A stretch of 64,000 nucleotides of DNA, taken from Mactra quadrangularis. Its lineage: Eukaryota; Mollusca; Bivalvia; Venerida; Mactridae. The stretch covers positions 13,082,001-13,146,000 of the forward strand of contig CM046304.1 in the NCBI GenBank assembly GCA_025267735.1, given 5' to 3'. How positions within the stretch are numbered: the stretch's first letter is position 1; every line of letters begins with the position of its first letter. A program made the translations under genes and the position numbers. The notes beneath the pieces are model-generated. The model had not been told where the DNA came from. It saw nothing but the letters and a program-made list of their open reading frames with translations, and did no database searches. This document shows positions 23,976 through 35,636 of the stretch, in pieces.

Positions 23976-25149
23976 ATAACTTTATGCATTTTGGTACCAT
24001 TTCTGTCCTAAAACATATAAGTATATTAAAACCAATTTCATTAAAATTGTTGCAAAGTTCATTAAATGAATCATAAATGAAGTTACATGTTTTTATTTTG
24101 TTTTGTATCGATTGGATTAATTTAGAAACAAAATTCATTTGTTTATATTGTACTTGTTTGAATATGTGTATCTGCAATTGCATTTTTAATCAATATAGGC
24201 CGATATATCCCATTTGTAAAACGAATGGTACATGCATGTATCATATATTACGCTTTACATCTCATCATTAATTCTCTTTTAAAATATTTTATGAACAGAC
24301 ATACACTAAAATAATATTTGACAACGTTTGTTTTAATAAAAGCTTAAAACTACATTCTGATGTCAAATTTTATTTGTATGCACATAAAGAAACATTAATT
24401 GAGATAACTGTAAATAAACACTAGGAAAATTTTACCGATCTTTCTTTTTCTCGAATTAGGCATCTTGAATCTGATTTGTATCTGGTATATAACTGGTGAT
24501 AACAACAGAAGAGATCATTTGATGAAAAGTCTACAATTTTAAAATTCTACAACAAATATACAAATTCTTTTGTAAATAAGTTCAAACATTTATTTAAATG
24601 ACTGTTAACTATATTACATTTAATTTCATAGCGATATTTACTTCAGTCCGACAATTTATCTTTATTGATAGAGCTGTAAGTTAAACTTGTACTGGGTTTG
24701 TTTATTCAGGAATACGACAAGCATCTATGTATTTGTACAGACAATTCTTAAAATATGAAGTTCGTTTATTTACACAGAAAGTAGAAACCACTACAATTCC
24801 TCAAGAGGAAGACTTCAATTAAACTTATTGCCATGGGGTGTAAATATATCAAGTCAAAGCATTTGATTCTAAATGCATTACTGCTTTGACTCATTTAAGA
24901 ACTCTTTGCGAAAAATCAAATCAAATCAAAGCTATTTATAGAGAATCAGTAAAATTGATGTAATCGTTTAGTTAGTAATAGCTGTTTATATTATCATGTT
25001 TATATCAAGTATAAACGTAAATGCAAGTTACAAATAACCTCATCAGCAATAAAGTAAATAGTGATTGAAGCTGATTTTTAGAATGTTATTTTGTTTTGCA
25101 GTTAAATATAATTGATATCTTTAAAAGCTATTATTATGATTAAAAAAAA

Positions 25150-25200
25150 ATATTGATTGGTATCTCATGCAAATGATGCTGCTTAGCCCAAACGAACCCC
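25150..25200. promoter_or_regulatory. Conserved octamer block
   Basis: The POU-type octamer ATGCAAAT lies at 25167-25174 within TTGATTGGTATCTCATGCAA and GATGCTGC. The same octamer and neighbours are kept at 33259-33266 (unit E) and 42195-42202 (unit F), although nearby sequence in F has drifted. Binding is inferred from the consensus only. Confidence 0.35.
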
Positions 25201-25572
25201 TGACAAAGGCGTCAGTAGTTTGCATGCATCTTTCAAGATTTTAGCTCTTATGCAAGACTTTTATTATGTAAAAATATCACATTACTTAATGACCTTAACT
25301 CTGATATAGATTGAATATTTTCAAACTATTTCCATGTTTGCTCGATATAAATGAAAACCCACAAACTAAACCTTTGCTATTGTCTGCTAAAATGTTCTCC
25401 AGAATATTCAAAGTATAGAAACATTTAAAAACTGGACGTTATTTTAGTTTTTGGTTAGTAAGTAACTGTTGCTATACCAATGATTTATAATTGTTGTTTC
25501 AAAGTTCTAAGTACTTTAATAGCTTATCATACCTAAACTCGTACATGTATATTAGACTTTTTAGTTTAGTTT

Positions 25573-25730
25573 ATGTCATGCTTGTTCTCATTTGCGTGTA
25601 CACTACACATAAACGCGTTAATTGAAAGCGATGATAGACGTATTTATTACTACAGATTATAAATCATAGATAATACCAGTGTATAGAAAATATCAATACA
25701 ACTTCAGTTCTGGAAATATTCCGACTTAAA
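25573..25730. promoter_or_regulatory. Conserved non-coding block around CGTGTACACTACACATAAACG
   Basis: Copies are at 25573-25730 (D), 33654-33812 (E) and 42596-42755 (F). I count about nine differences between D and F over some 152 bp (about 94%), while the preceding 120 bp of the same units differ at roughly 30% of sites. It contains GCGTTAATTGAAAGCGATGA and CAGTTCTGGAAATATTCCGAC. All frames have stops, so constraint, if real, is on DNA or RNA rather than on protein. Confidence 0.5.
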
Positions 25731-26339
25731 ACAACGTTTTTTTTTATCGAAGCTTTATCTTGACTTGCAATTTTTAAACCATATGATTTTCACATCATAG
25801 TAAGGAACGATACCAGTAGCGTGTTACTTTGGTTATGTTTGCGGTTATTTGTTCGAAATTTATATATTTTATATGTTGTGGTATCTGATTCTTTTGAACT
25901 AGATGAATGCAAAAAAGTACTGGTTATCATTGGTAACAGATGGGGCATTAAAACCACTCAATGTGCTATCACATGGATCAAAAACTTCTTTCGATTCTTT
26001 TTTCCACGATAAAACCGTGAAAGTATATTTATATAGTTGCAGAGGTATTGTACTATCAACGAAGAAAAAACGGTAACAAAACAATCTCACTGCGAATGCC
26101 ATGTGATTTATTCTTCTCCTCTTATCAATTATTCAAAGCCTTTTCCTGAGCATTTTCTGTAACGATATGCTCAGTTTTCTATATCATAGCCTCTTACAAT
26201 TAAACAGTAACACTCAAGAATTGTTTCGTAAACTTGTTAATTTGGAATCATGTTGAACATAGATTTCCTTGTCATAAGTTAATATCTATTCTCGTTAAAA
26301 CAATTATTTTATTATTCTCAGGCTAAACATGTTAAATAA

Positions 26340-26545
26340 AGACATTTTATGAGCGTTACGATGTGGTTAAATGGTCTAATGAACTTTTAATGAACTTTTA
26401 ATGAACACAAGGACGCAGTAAAATGATTTATTGAAAGTCTTGATATTAACAAGTGTATAATGAGCATCAGGACATGGTAAAATGATTTTATGAACGTTAG
26501 GACAGAGAAAATGATTTCATAAAATCTTGGTATGATTAAACGAAT
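26340..26545 (+). repeat. Degenerate minisatellite of about 30 bp (unit D)
   Basis: Repeats approximate TGA(A/G)CGTTAGGACGTGGTAAAATGATTTTA. Variants are visible as GAGCGTTACGATGTGGTT, GAACACAAGGACGCAGTAAA, GAGCATCAGGACATGGTAAA and GAACGTTAGGACAGAG. A short exact repeat (TGAACTTTTAA twice, 26381-26402) is embedded. Confidence 0.75.
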
Positions 26546-27036
26546 AAGGGACCTTGTATACATTTCAAATAGGTAGATCCAATTAGTTGGATAACTTGGA
26601 TTTTACCCCTACTTTTCAATGTTAATTTGCCAAAATTAATCTTAAATAACTTTTTGGTAATCATTTAATTTGTTTAAAATCCAAGCTAAGTATTTTTAGG
26701 GTAAAGAACTATCTATATTTCATCACTTCTGTAAATGTCTTCATTAACAAGAAATATATTAGATGAAATATTTTGTTATCCTTACATGGGAATTCAATGA
26801 TAATATCCGAGGATTCAAACTATAAGGACCTACTTACCAATTGGATTGCTTCAGATTTTATCAGGGAAAGATAACTGACTAAAGCCCCTAATTTGTGGGC
26901 GTCAAATGTAGTAAAAATATGTGAGATCGAGGACAAATATATTCTGATAAACGTAGTTTACGCCACACATATAACTAGATATGATGCCTATTCCACTATG
27001 CACCATATTTTCATGAATAGCGCTTAATTATTTTCT

Positions 27037-27141
27037 AGAACTTCTACGTAATTGAAGCATTTTGAGTTTTCAATTACACGGATACAATTCTCCCTTTGAA
27101 ATAAATCATTATTAATTCAGTGAGTTTCAAAGAATTAAATT
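27037..27141. promoter_or_regulatory. Conserved block with paired TAATTGAA / TTCAATTA sites
   Basis: A 9-bp inverted repeat GTAATTGAA (27048-27056) and TTCAATTAC (27069-27077) flanks a 12-nt spacer. Each arm contains a homeodomain-type TAATTG core. The block continues with CTCCCTTTGAAATAAAT. It is kept at 35117-35221 (E) and 44861-44965 (F, about 87% by eye), better than most of the surrounding F sequence. Confidence 0.4.
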
Positions 27142-27179
27142 TGCTTGAAAACCTATTCATCTAAATGTAAGATTTTCAA

Positions 27180-27260
27180 ATGTCAGTCTGTCGTTAATCA
27201 CAAGCATGTTTAAAAATGATTTTACTGAAGCTAGTCTGGTGGCAAATTAAATTCTAAGAG
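27180..27260. repeat. Array-wide core block K
   Basis: The motif AGCTAGTCTGGTGGCAAATT followed by AAATTCTAAGAG is found in six units: A 4520-4548, B 12908-12940, C 21718-21752, D 27228-27260, E 35310-35342 and F 45053-45088. It is one of only two stretches that I can align between the A-type and D-type units, so it anchors the claim that all units share an ancestor. Function is unknown. Confidence 0.7.
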
Positions 27261-27565
27261 CTCAAAATGGAATTATAATTTAAAGGTTAAGCTGAATAGT
27301 TTCCAAGATGTTGAATTTGCTTGACTTTTTTTAACAAAAGACAATTTTTGTTATGTGGACGAAGATTTGTATGACCGTGAGTATAAACTTGGTTGTAGGA
27401 GAAAGATAGTGAATCAAAAGATACTAAACAAACCAATCAACGAAATGACAAACCTTTAAACGCATTAAATACTAAAATATTGTTATAATAAATGTGTAGT
27501 TTGTTTTAATGCTATCCTGTTGTGTTTCTTGTCGTCAGACTGACTTGATTCTATATATCTGTTCC

Positions 27566-27700
27566 TTGTGGCAAGTTCCATCGGTAGCGTGTCTGACCGT
27601 CAATGAAGGAGTCATGGTTTCGATTGTCCCTTACAAACCGTCGTTGAGTGTGATCGAGATACTCTGTCTATGATTATGTTACCCCTTACCTGATTGAGGT
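27566..27700 (+). mobile_element. tRNA-like SINE relic, family 3 (unit D)
   Basis: A tRNA-like head reads GGCAAGTTCCATCGGTAGCG with a B-box-like GGTTTCGATTGTCC about 40 nt on, then CGTTGAGTGTGATCGAGATA. The orthologous copy is in unit E at 35637-35770. Units F and G lack it at the matching site (F near 45150). The body is too degraded for a family name. Confidence 0.5.
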
Positions 27701-27939
27701 TTGATGTAAAATTTATATTTAACTACATGCACATACAAAAGTTTTATATGTGGTAAGTATTAATTCAAAGATTTGGTATTGATATTCATTTGCATCAGTT
27801 TACCAAAGGATGGTGACCATGTCGAATAAAGTATACGACAATAAACTTTCTTACTCATTTAATGCTCATCTATAGTACTTCTAAAATCATAGAACTTATG
27901 TCGCATTCATCTTCAATTGCTGAATTGAAATAAATCATG

Positions 27940-28035
27940 TTCTTGCCAAATGTAATATTAATGTTTGTACCGACGCCCGTATACAGTGTCTAAATTTGTT
28001 TATAATATGCCAGTTGTTGCTAAAGCGTTAGGGGA
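27940..28035. repeat. Array-wide core block L
   Basis: CCAAATGTAATATTAATGTT and CGACGCCCGTATACAGTGTC followed by a TTGTT(G/A)CTAAAG..AGGGG tail recur in A 5568-5670, B 13695-13800, C 22340-22450, E 36325-36415, F 45215-45300 and G 53672-53710. It lies about 0.5-1 kb after block K in each unit, preserving order and orientation. Confidence 0.7.
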
Positions 28036-28495
28036 AATAATTTTATAACGTCTATATATTGACCTAGAAATCGTCATAAGTGGTAAGAGACAAAGAGATA
28101 TAGAGACAGTGAAATAGTGGGACAGAGAGAAGCAGAAAGGATTTTCATAAATGTTATAGATATTTACGAAGAAATCCTTACATCTTGTTTTTATTGCGAA
28201 TATACTTTAGGACTATTGGATTGAATAAACTTTAGCAGTTACTGATAAAATGGGTAGATTTTACGTTTTTCATTTATGTATTAAGTAGAAATGTCAAATA
28301 ACGCAGAAATTTTTGCTTTATGTATGGAAAAGAAATGTCAAATTACGTAGAAATTTTCTCATTATATCGATTGTATTCTCAAGTTCACCTTAATCTCATA
28401 AGAAAATACCCACGATGTTTCAATGGTAGGTGGAACAACTAAAACAAAAAATCTGATGATATACACTAGGATTGTGGCATCAAAACGAAACATTC

Positions 28496-28725
28496 TTTTT
28501 TTATTTGGTTTAACGCCTTGTCAACACACTTAATGTTATTTAACGGCGTCCAGCGCATCTAACCTCGCTTTTCTGGACCCTTGTCTATAACCAGTACTCA
28601 TCTAACTTTCCACAAAACCGGATACTTCTCCATATGTCTTATCAATGGAGGAATTTGACATTTTTATGGAGTGGTATAACCTCCCCGGGTGGGATTTGAC
28701 CCCGTTTCCCCTTCGGGACCACAAC
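28496..28725 (-). mobile_element. SINE family 2 (unit D)
   Basis: This is the same element as at 12367 but on the minus strand. From 28725 leftward it reads CCGAAGGGGAAACGGGGTC, GGGGAGGTTATACC, GAGTACTGGTTATAGACAA, GCTGGACGCCGTTAAATAAC and AAGGCGTTAAACC. CGAAACATTC sits at its 3' side (28486-28495), and the same word sits at the other side of the unit E copy (36798-36807), consistent with a target duplication. Unit F has no SINE here. Confidence 0.8.
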
Positions 28726-29089
28726 GGCATTCAAAGAAAACGAGATAGACAATCCAAGTCTTATTTTGTACTGGAAACAACGATGTAACATACTGAACAA
28801 CAATTTAATCAGGTTATATTTTACTTGTATATAATACATTTATCAGAAATATTCTTAAATTACAAATTTAAACCTATAACACAAATTCGACCAAATAGAC
28901 TTAAACTCATCCGCCACAACAACAAAGTTACAAAACTATTAGAATTAATCAATACAAAGCAAATACAATGATTTGATCCATTTGGCTGTTTCTGATATAC
29001 CCTGATTTTATTACCCACAGTAATGTATTTATAAACAATATTAGTTTTATGACATAGTATTTCAAGTAATAATATGTCAAATGACTGAT

Positions 29090-29900
29090 CATTGCCCCTT
29101 CAATTTCCCGTTGCGTGTGAGCGTTTTTTATCTAATCAAAACACATTAAGCCATTTTAGTTGTAGGTATTCCAGAAGTAATTTACGTGTATTCGACATAT
29201 TTGCGTGCTTTGTCTTTCGTAGAAGCATTAGATAAATTAGTTGAAGTAAATGATTTTGGACGTTCAGAAAAACGCGTTTATTTAGCAACAACTAACTATA
29301 TGGTAGTTGATAGAAATGATGATAATTGATTGGTTTTTGTGATTTGTATAAATATCTTGATAATAAACATAATAAAAATATAATTTGTTATACGCTTCTA
29401 AAAGTACTTGTTTATGTTATAAAAGTATTTTCGTCATAGGTTTAGGTACGACTTTAACGTTTTCACTTAATGCACCTTTCTTTCTCATAAAGGGTCGTAT
29501 GCCATTCTTAGTTAGAGACAGGTTGTGGTTGGTCTAGATACGTTTGTTTTGTTAGTGAAGAATAAATACAAATGTAAACAATGTATCCAAACATTTCCAA
29601 ACCAAATGGCTAAAACATGCGTTTCCAATTTTCTGCTGCGTTGATGCGTTATTTATCCAATCATAAACATGTTTAATTGTTTTCCTTTTATGTATTTTGT
29701 AATTTACGAGTCTTCGAAAGATTCGATTCTCGTATTTGTTCTCTTGAGGATGCAACAGAATAGTTAAGTGTAAAAACATATTCTGCTTTAAGCATCACCC
29801 TTTATCGTAAAGGGCATATATCAGCTTAGTTGGAGACAGCTTTTAGTTGGTCTATATGCAGTTGTTGTGTTTGCAAATAATAAATACAAATGCCCAAGGT
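29090..29900 (+). repeat. Intra-unit duplication with conserved blocks S and T (unit D)
   Basis: Two diverged tandem copies lie at about 29090-29575 and 29609-29900. Block S reads TTCCAATTTTCTGCTGCGTT..GTTATTTATCCAATCATAAAC, then GTAATTTACGAGTCTTCG. Block T reads TTAGTTGGAGACAG then TTGGTCTATATGCAGTTGTTG and AATAAATACAAATG. Unit E has both copies (37165-37655, 37690-37985), F one (48940-49080 and 49268-49380), and G two S (54205-54340, 54350-54500) and one T (54811-54925). The T block stays recognisable even in G, which suggests constraint. Confidence 0.65.
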
Positions 29901-30801
29901 TTTTTGGTTCAATTTAGTCATGAAGCAACAAATTAGAACATATGACGATTTAATTGAACAATGAATTCCAGTAAAAGTAACATTGTAAGAAAAAACAACG
30001 AATTAATATCATTAATTAATGTTTGTGTTGTTTTCTTCCTTACACGGATATATTATCTTTTATATAACGTTTCTCCTTCATTTTCAAAAACTAACTTATA
30101 TGTGGAATTGTAATAATTACAATCGCACGCAGAAATTTTTTATCGATTATCTACGCCGTGTTTACTAAAAAAGTTGAGAGTTTGGCTTCTTAAATGTAGT
30201 TAATGAGTGATTAATGAGTAAATATAAAACATTTTTTTATGAAATCAAGAGCAGCATTTTTCTGTCATTTTTATCAAAGTGTGACATTTTACGAAAATTA
30301 TATATACAGGGTAAAGCATAACTAACTTTTTTTTTTAAAAAGAAACAGAAACAATATATCATCATTTTAAACAAAACTAAAATTAGCATCATTATAATAG
30401 AAAAATATAGATCATACGTTAAATAAACCAATAATGCATTTTATCAATATAATACAAGTACTCACATACTTTGATATTGCAATTCTATTTCTATTACTGT
30501 TCCACCGTCTAGGACAGTTACTTTTGATTACCGCAGTTTCAGTCATGCTGCACCAAACTTGTTGAATGCACTTCCGGACTCACTCAAGTGTGCCCAGTCT
30601 CTAAATATTTTTTAGAAATATAAATAAAATCTTCTTGTTTATTAACCATGTGGTCACTAAACCGATCACTGATATTGAGTATTCATCAGTTTTTATTCTC
30701 TCATTGTTGTATTATTTAAAAATATATATCAACAATTTTTTATAATTAATTCATAAATTATGCATGCAATATGAAAAGAGCGCTATACAAATGTGGTATA
30801 A

Positions 30802-30832
30802 AATAATTATAATAATAATAATAATTATAATT
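30802..30832 (+). repeat. Short AAT microsatellite
   Basis: ATAATAATAATAATAATT-type repeats are present in D but contracted in E (around 38878), one of the clearest length differences between the two nearly identical units. Confidence 0.8.
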
Positions 30833-31116
30833 CAACCCACAATATTCTCCTTTCATAATAGGATTTTTTGTTCTTTTGATTCTAGTAAGATAGTATGTAT
30901 GAAGTATGTACTAATCGCATCATAAAAGATAGTTTTTCGTATTGGTAGTATTCAATATAGTACAACCAAGAAAATATGCGAATAAGTGATAAGTTTTTAT
31001 ACAACGTTCTTAAACACCGGAGGTATCCAAATAAGGATAAACAATTAACTCACGGACTTTTAACATGACCGATTCATAAGGACATAACAGGCAAAACAAA
31101 TCAAAGACAAAAGATA

Positions 31117-31341
31117 CCACCTACCAAATTATCTAAATCCAATTACACTTTAAAATGCCGCAAAGATAATCACTTCATTGTTCATGTATATCGAACAGAA
31201 GTCTAGTACAGACTCTTGACTAACGCCACTATATATGTTTAGAGACGCTAGAAATTTCCGATAGTTACATTTACTCACTTCTACTCGTATACACATACGT
31301 TTCCATGCGGTATTGTATACTAGTATTTTTGATACTGCTTC
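31117..31341 (+). promoter_or_regulatory. TATA-containing conserved block P (unit D)
   Basis: The block opens CCACCTACCAAATTATCTAA, carries ATCCAATTACA (a CCAAT-type word) and GCAAAGATAATCACTTCATT, then CTAACGCCACTATATATGTT (TATATAT at 31230-31236), GACGCTAGAAATTTCC, TTACTCACTTCTACTCGTAT and GCGGTATTGTATACTAGTAT. Copies are at C 23773, E 39165-39390, F 50722-50946 and G 55871-56099. F and G keep the last 110 bp almost unchanged apart from a TGAT-sized deletion. The layout of CCAAT word and TATA box suggests a core promoter driving rightward transcription. No known small RNA follows it. Confidence 0.45.
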
Positions 31342-31834
31342 AGTGTTTAGGTATTGTTCTCACACAAAATATGAATGATACTGATTTTGTCATTATTATT
31401 CACAGCAATCGGAGCTCAAAGGGGATATCCACTAAATTAAGCCTATAGGAATTGGTGTAAGTATACGTTAAAACAGAAAAATCAGTCAAATAAGATATTG
31501 ACTGATCAACTTCATGCCTCAAACTAAACGTTTTGTCTAGTTTTTGTATGAATGCAGGAATCATTTATATGAATTGTATAATACTAAGAATTATAAAAAA
31601 ATTCTCTGTTGTGAAATAAATTCAGAAGGTAATAACATGTATTTAAACTTGTGTCGTTAGAACATAAATTCAATTATGTACATCATTATTATACAAGTTT
31701 AAAAATTCCTACTGTTCGAAAAAAATGGTTTTAAAACATCTCAAAAGAATTTCATCCCCGTATGTAGAACAATGATAGTATACGAGTATTGCTTAAGAAT
31801 GTCCATTTTCACTAGTATTTAAGCATTAAGGCAA

Positions 31835-31994
31835 GCCACCCGGTTAGCTCAGTTGGTAGCACGCAAGTCTACTAATCGAGGGGTCATGGGTTCGATTTCC
31901 GGGCTGGCATATTTTCGTGGAGCTTGTTCGTGAAATTATTTCTATGCCCATTCTTCCTCCTACTAATGATTTATAATTATAAAGGACAGTTGTC
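31835..31994 (+). mobile_element. SINE family 1 (unit D), 3' half deleted
   Basis: The tRNA-like head runs from GCCACCCGGTTAGCTCAGTT, with B box GGTTCGATTTCC. Similarity to the full copy in unit E stops at GACAGTTGTCA, after which the sequence continues as E does at about 40969 (ATGAATATGCCATA). The deletion removed the SINE tail and some 0.7 kb beyond it. Confidence 0.85.
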
Positions 31995-34424
31995 AATGAA
32001 TATGCCATAATAACAACTGAATGAACTGTACTGAACGAATATAGAATTAATTATTGTATTGTTTTTATTAAATGGCAAAATATCAAGTACACAATTAGTG
32101 TCGCAGGTTTTAGAAAAAAGAAAAACTTTCATACAGTTGTATAAACTTTTCATCATAATAATGATGACTCGTTATGTTTTACATTGAAATAAGAAAATGA
32201 AGTTCTTACGCTAAAAAGTATAATTTCCTCGAATGCTATTTATCAAGCTGTGAGTTTTATTCCCTTCACCAATACTACATAAATATAACAAAATATTTAC
32301 ATTGGATGTTGCATTGATAAAAGAAGCATTATGTTAAAAGTTGATAGTTAATGTTATGTTTTATAAGATATAATAGCATTTTAATGTGGTTTTTAAAAAA
32401 TATTTTTTGATGAACAGACATACACTTTCATAATGTTTGACAACGTTTGATTTGATGGAAACTTAATACTTTATTATGTATATCAAATTTATTTTCATGC
32501 ACAGAAGGTTAACATAAATTGAAATTACTATGAATACACACTAGGAATATTTTAACGAGCTTTCGTTTTCTCGAATTAAGCATCTTGAATCTGATTATTA
32601 TCTGGTATACAACTGGTGATAACAACAGTAGAATTCATTTGATGAAAATAACCACATTATATTCCTTTATAAATAAGTTCAAACATTTATAAACATGACT
32701 GTTAACTACATTACATTTAATTTTTATAGCGATATTGACTTCTGTCTGACATTTTATCTTAATTGATAGAGCTGAATGTTACACTTGTAATGGGTTGGTT
32801 TATTCAGGAATACGACAAGCATCTATGTATTTGTACAGACAATTCTTAAACTATGAAGTTCGTTTATTTACACAGAAAGTAGGAAACCACTACAATTCCT
32901 CAAGTGAAAGACTTCAATTAAACCTATTGTAGTGTAAATATATCAAGTAAAAGCATTTGATTCTAAATGCATTACTGCTTTGACTCATTTAAGAGCTCTT
33001 TGCGAAAAATGAAATCAAATCAGAACTATTTATAGAGAATCAGTAGAATTGATGTAATCGTTTAGTTTGTAATAGCTGTTTATATTATCATGTTTATATC
33101 AAGTAAATACGTTAATGTAAGTTACAAATAACCTCATCAGCAATAAAGTAAATCTTGATTGAAGCTGATTTTTAGAATGTTATTTTGTTTTGCAGTTAAA
33201 TATAATTGATATCTTTAAAAGCTATTATTATGATTAAAAAAATATTGATTGGTATCTCATGCAAATGATGCTGCTTAGCCCAAACGAAACCCTGACAAAG
33301 TAGTTTGATTGCATCTTTCAAGATTTTAGCTCTAATGAAAGACTTTTATCATGTAAAAATTATCACATTACTTAATGACCTTAGCTCTAATATAGACTGA
33401 ATATTTTAAAACTATTTCCATGTTTGCTCGTAATAAATGAAAACCCACAAACTAAACATTTGCCATTGTCTGCAGAAATGTTCTCCAGAATATTCAAAGT
33501 ATAGAAACATTAAAAAACTGGACGTTATTTTAGTTTTTGGTTAGTAAATTAACTGTTGCTATACCAATGATTTATAATTGTTGTTTCAAAGTTCTAAGTA
33601 CTTTAATAGCTTATCATACCTAAACACGTATATTAGACTTTTTAGTTTAGTTTATGTCATGCTTATTCTCATTTGCGTGTACACTACACATAAACGCGTT
33701 AATTGAAAGCGATGATAGACGTATTTATTACTACAGATTATAAATCATAGATAATACCAGTGTATAGAAAATATCAATACAACTTCAGTTCTGGAAATAT
33801 TCCGACTTAAAACAACGTTTTTTTTTATCGTAGCATTTATCTTGACTTGCAATTTTTAAACCATATGATTTTCACATCATAGTAAGGAACGATACCAGTA
33901 GCGTGTTACTTGGTTATATTTTTCGGTTACTTTTTCGACATTTATATACTTATTTTATATTTTGTGATATCTGATTCTTTTGAATTAAATAAATGCAAAA
34001 ATGTACTGGTTATCATTGGTAACAGATGGAGTATTAAAACCAGTCACTTTGCTATCACATGGATCAAAAGCTTCTTCCGATTCTTTTTACCACGATAAAA
34101 CCATGAAAATATATTTATATAGTTACAGAGGTAGTGTACTATCAACGAAGAAAAAACAGTAACGAAACAATCTCACTGTGAATGTCACGTGATTTATTCT
34201 TCTTCTCCTATCAATTATTCAAAGCCTTTTCCTGGGCATTTTCTGTAACGAAATGCTCAGTTTTCTATATCATAGCCTCTTACATTTAAACAGTAACACT
34301 CAAAGATTGTTTCGTAAAATTTGGAATCATGTTGAACATAGATTTCCTTGTCATAAGTTAAGATCTATTCTCGTTAAAACAATTATTTTATTATTTTCAG
34401 GCTAAACATTATGGATATAGAAAT

Positions 34425-34610
34425 TTTATGAGCATTACGATGTGGTTAAATGGTTTAATGAACTTTTAATGAACACAAGGACGCATTAAAACGATTTATT
34501 GAAAATCTTGATATTAACAAGTGTTTAATGAGCATCAGGACATGGTAAAATGATTTTATGAACGTAAGGACAGAGAAAATGATTTCATAAAATCTTGAAA
34601 TGATTAAACG
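34425..34610 (+). repeat. Degenerate 30-bp minisatellite (unit E)
   Basis: This is the orthologue of the unit D array (GAGCATTACGATGTGG, GAACACAAGGACGCATTAAA, GAGCATCAGGACATGG, GAACGTAAGGACAGAG). It lacks the extra TGAACTTTTAA duplicate seen in D. Confidence 0.75.
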
Positions 34611-35636
34611 AAAAAGGGACCTTAGTCAGTTATTTCCCCTTGTATACTCTTCAAATAGTTAGATCCAATTAGTTGGATTACTTGGATTTTACCCTTACTT
34701 TTCAATGTTAATTTGTCAAAAATAATCTTAAATAACTTTTTTGGTAATAATTTAATTTGTTTAAAGTCCAAGCTAAGTATTTTTTGGGTAAAGAACTATC
34801 TATATTTCATCACTTCTGTAAATATCTTCTTAACAAAAAAGATATTAGATGAAATATTTTGTTATCCTTACATGGGAATTCAATGATAATATCCGAGGAT
34901 TCAAACTATAAGGACCTACGTACCAATTGGATTGCTTCAGATTTTATCAGGGAAAGATAACTGAATAATGTCCTCAATTTGTGGGCGTCAAATGTGATAA
35001 GATATGTGAAACAAATATATTTTGATAAAATGAAGTTTACGCCACACATATAACTAGATATGATGCCTATTCCACTATGCACCATATTTCCATGAATAGC
35101 GCTTAATTATTTTCTAGAACTTGTACGTAATTGAAGCATTTTGAGTTTTCAATTACGCGGCTACAATTCTCCCTTTGAAATAAATTATTAGTAATTCAGT
35201 GAGTTGCAAAGAATTAAATTTGCTTGAAAACCTATTCATCTAAATGTAAGATCTTCAAATGTCAGTCTGGCTTTAATCACAAGCATGTTAAATAAAATGA
35301 TTTTATTAAAGCTAGTCTGGTGGCAAATTAAATTCTAAGAGCTCAAAATGGAATAATAATTTAAAGGTTAAGCTGAATACTTTCCAAGATGTTGAATTTG
35401 CTTGACTTTTTAACAGAAGACAATTTTTGTTATGTGGGCGAAGATTTGTATGACCATTAGTTTAAACTTGGTTGTATGAGAAAGACAGCAAAAGATACTA
35501 AACAAACCAATCACTGAAATGGCAAACCTTTAAACGCATTAAATACTAAAATAGTGTTATAATAAAGGTGTAGTTTGTTTTTATGCTATCCTGTTGTGTT
35601 TCTTGTCGTCAGACTGACTTGATTCTATATATCTGT

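Larger units (their letters stand above)
19148..24289. repeat. Array unit C (hybrid: A-type left, D-type right)
   Basis: The left edge repeats the TCCGTTAATT..TATAGACGG phrase of A and B. The middle carries the A/B anchors at 20096, 20265 and 21648. The right end carries the CCACCTACCAATT block (23773) and the text TATGAACAGACATACACT (24290) that recurs between D and E and between E and F. It is only about 5.1 kb, so a deletion or an unequal exchange between unit types is likely. No gene is supported. Confidence 0.7.
24290..32409. repeat. Array unit D
   Basis: This is the 8.1-kb unit most similar to E. By eye the two are about 95% identical over most of their length, including the same three SINE insertions. 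D lacks about 0.9 kb present in E (E 40050-40960 region), the loss starting inside its family-1 SINE. No frame over 75 codons is present and none is shared intact with E and F. Confidence 0.85.

Noticed and set aside
25821..34098. Frames 25821-26012 and 33910-34098 ending FFRFF(F/L)PR as conserved peptides
   Set aside because: Units D and E are about 95% identical DNA. The frame is interrupted in unit F near 42860-43020, so conservation is not evidence of coding.
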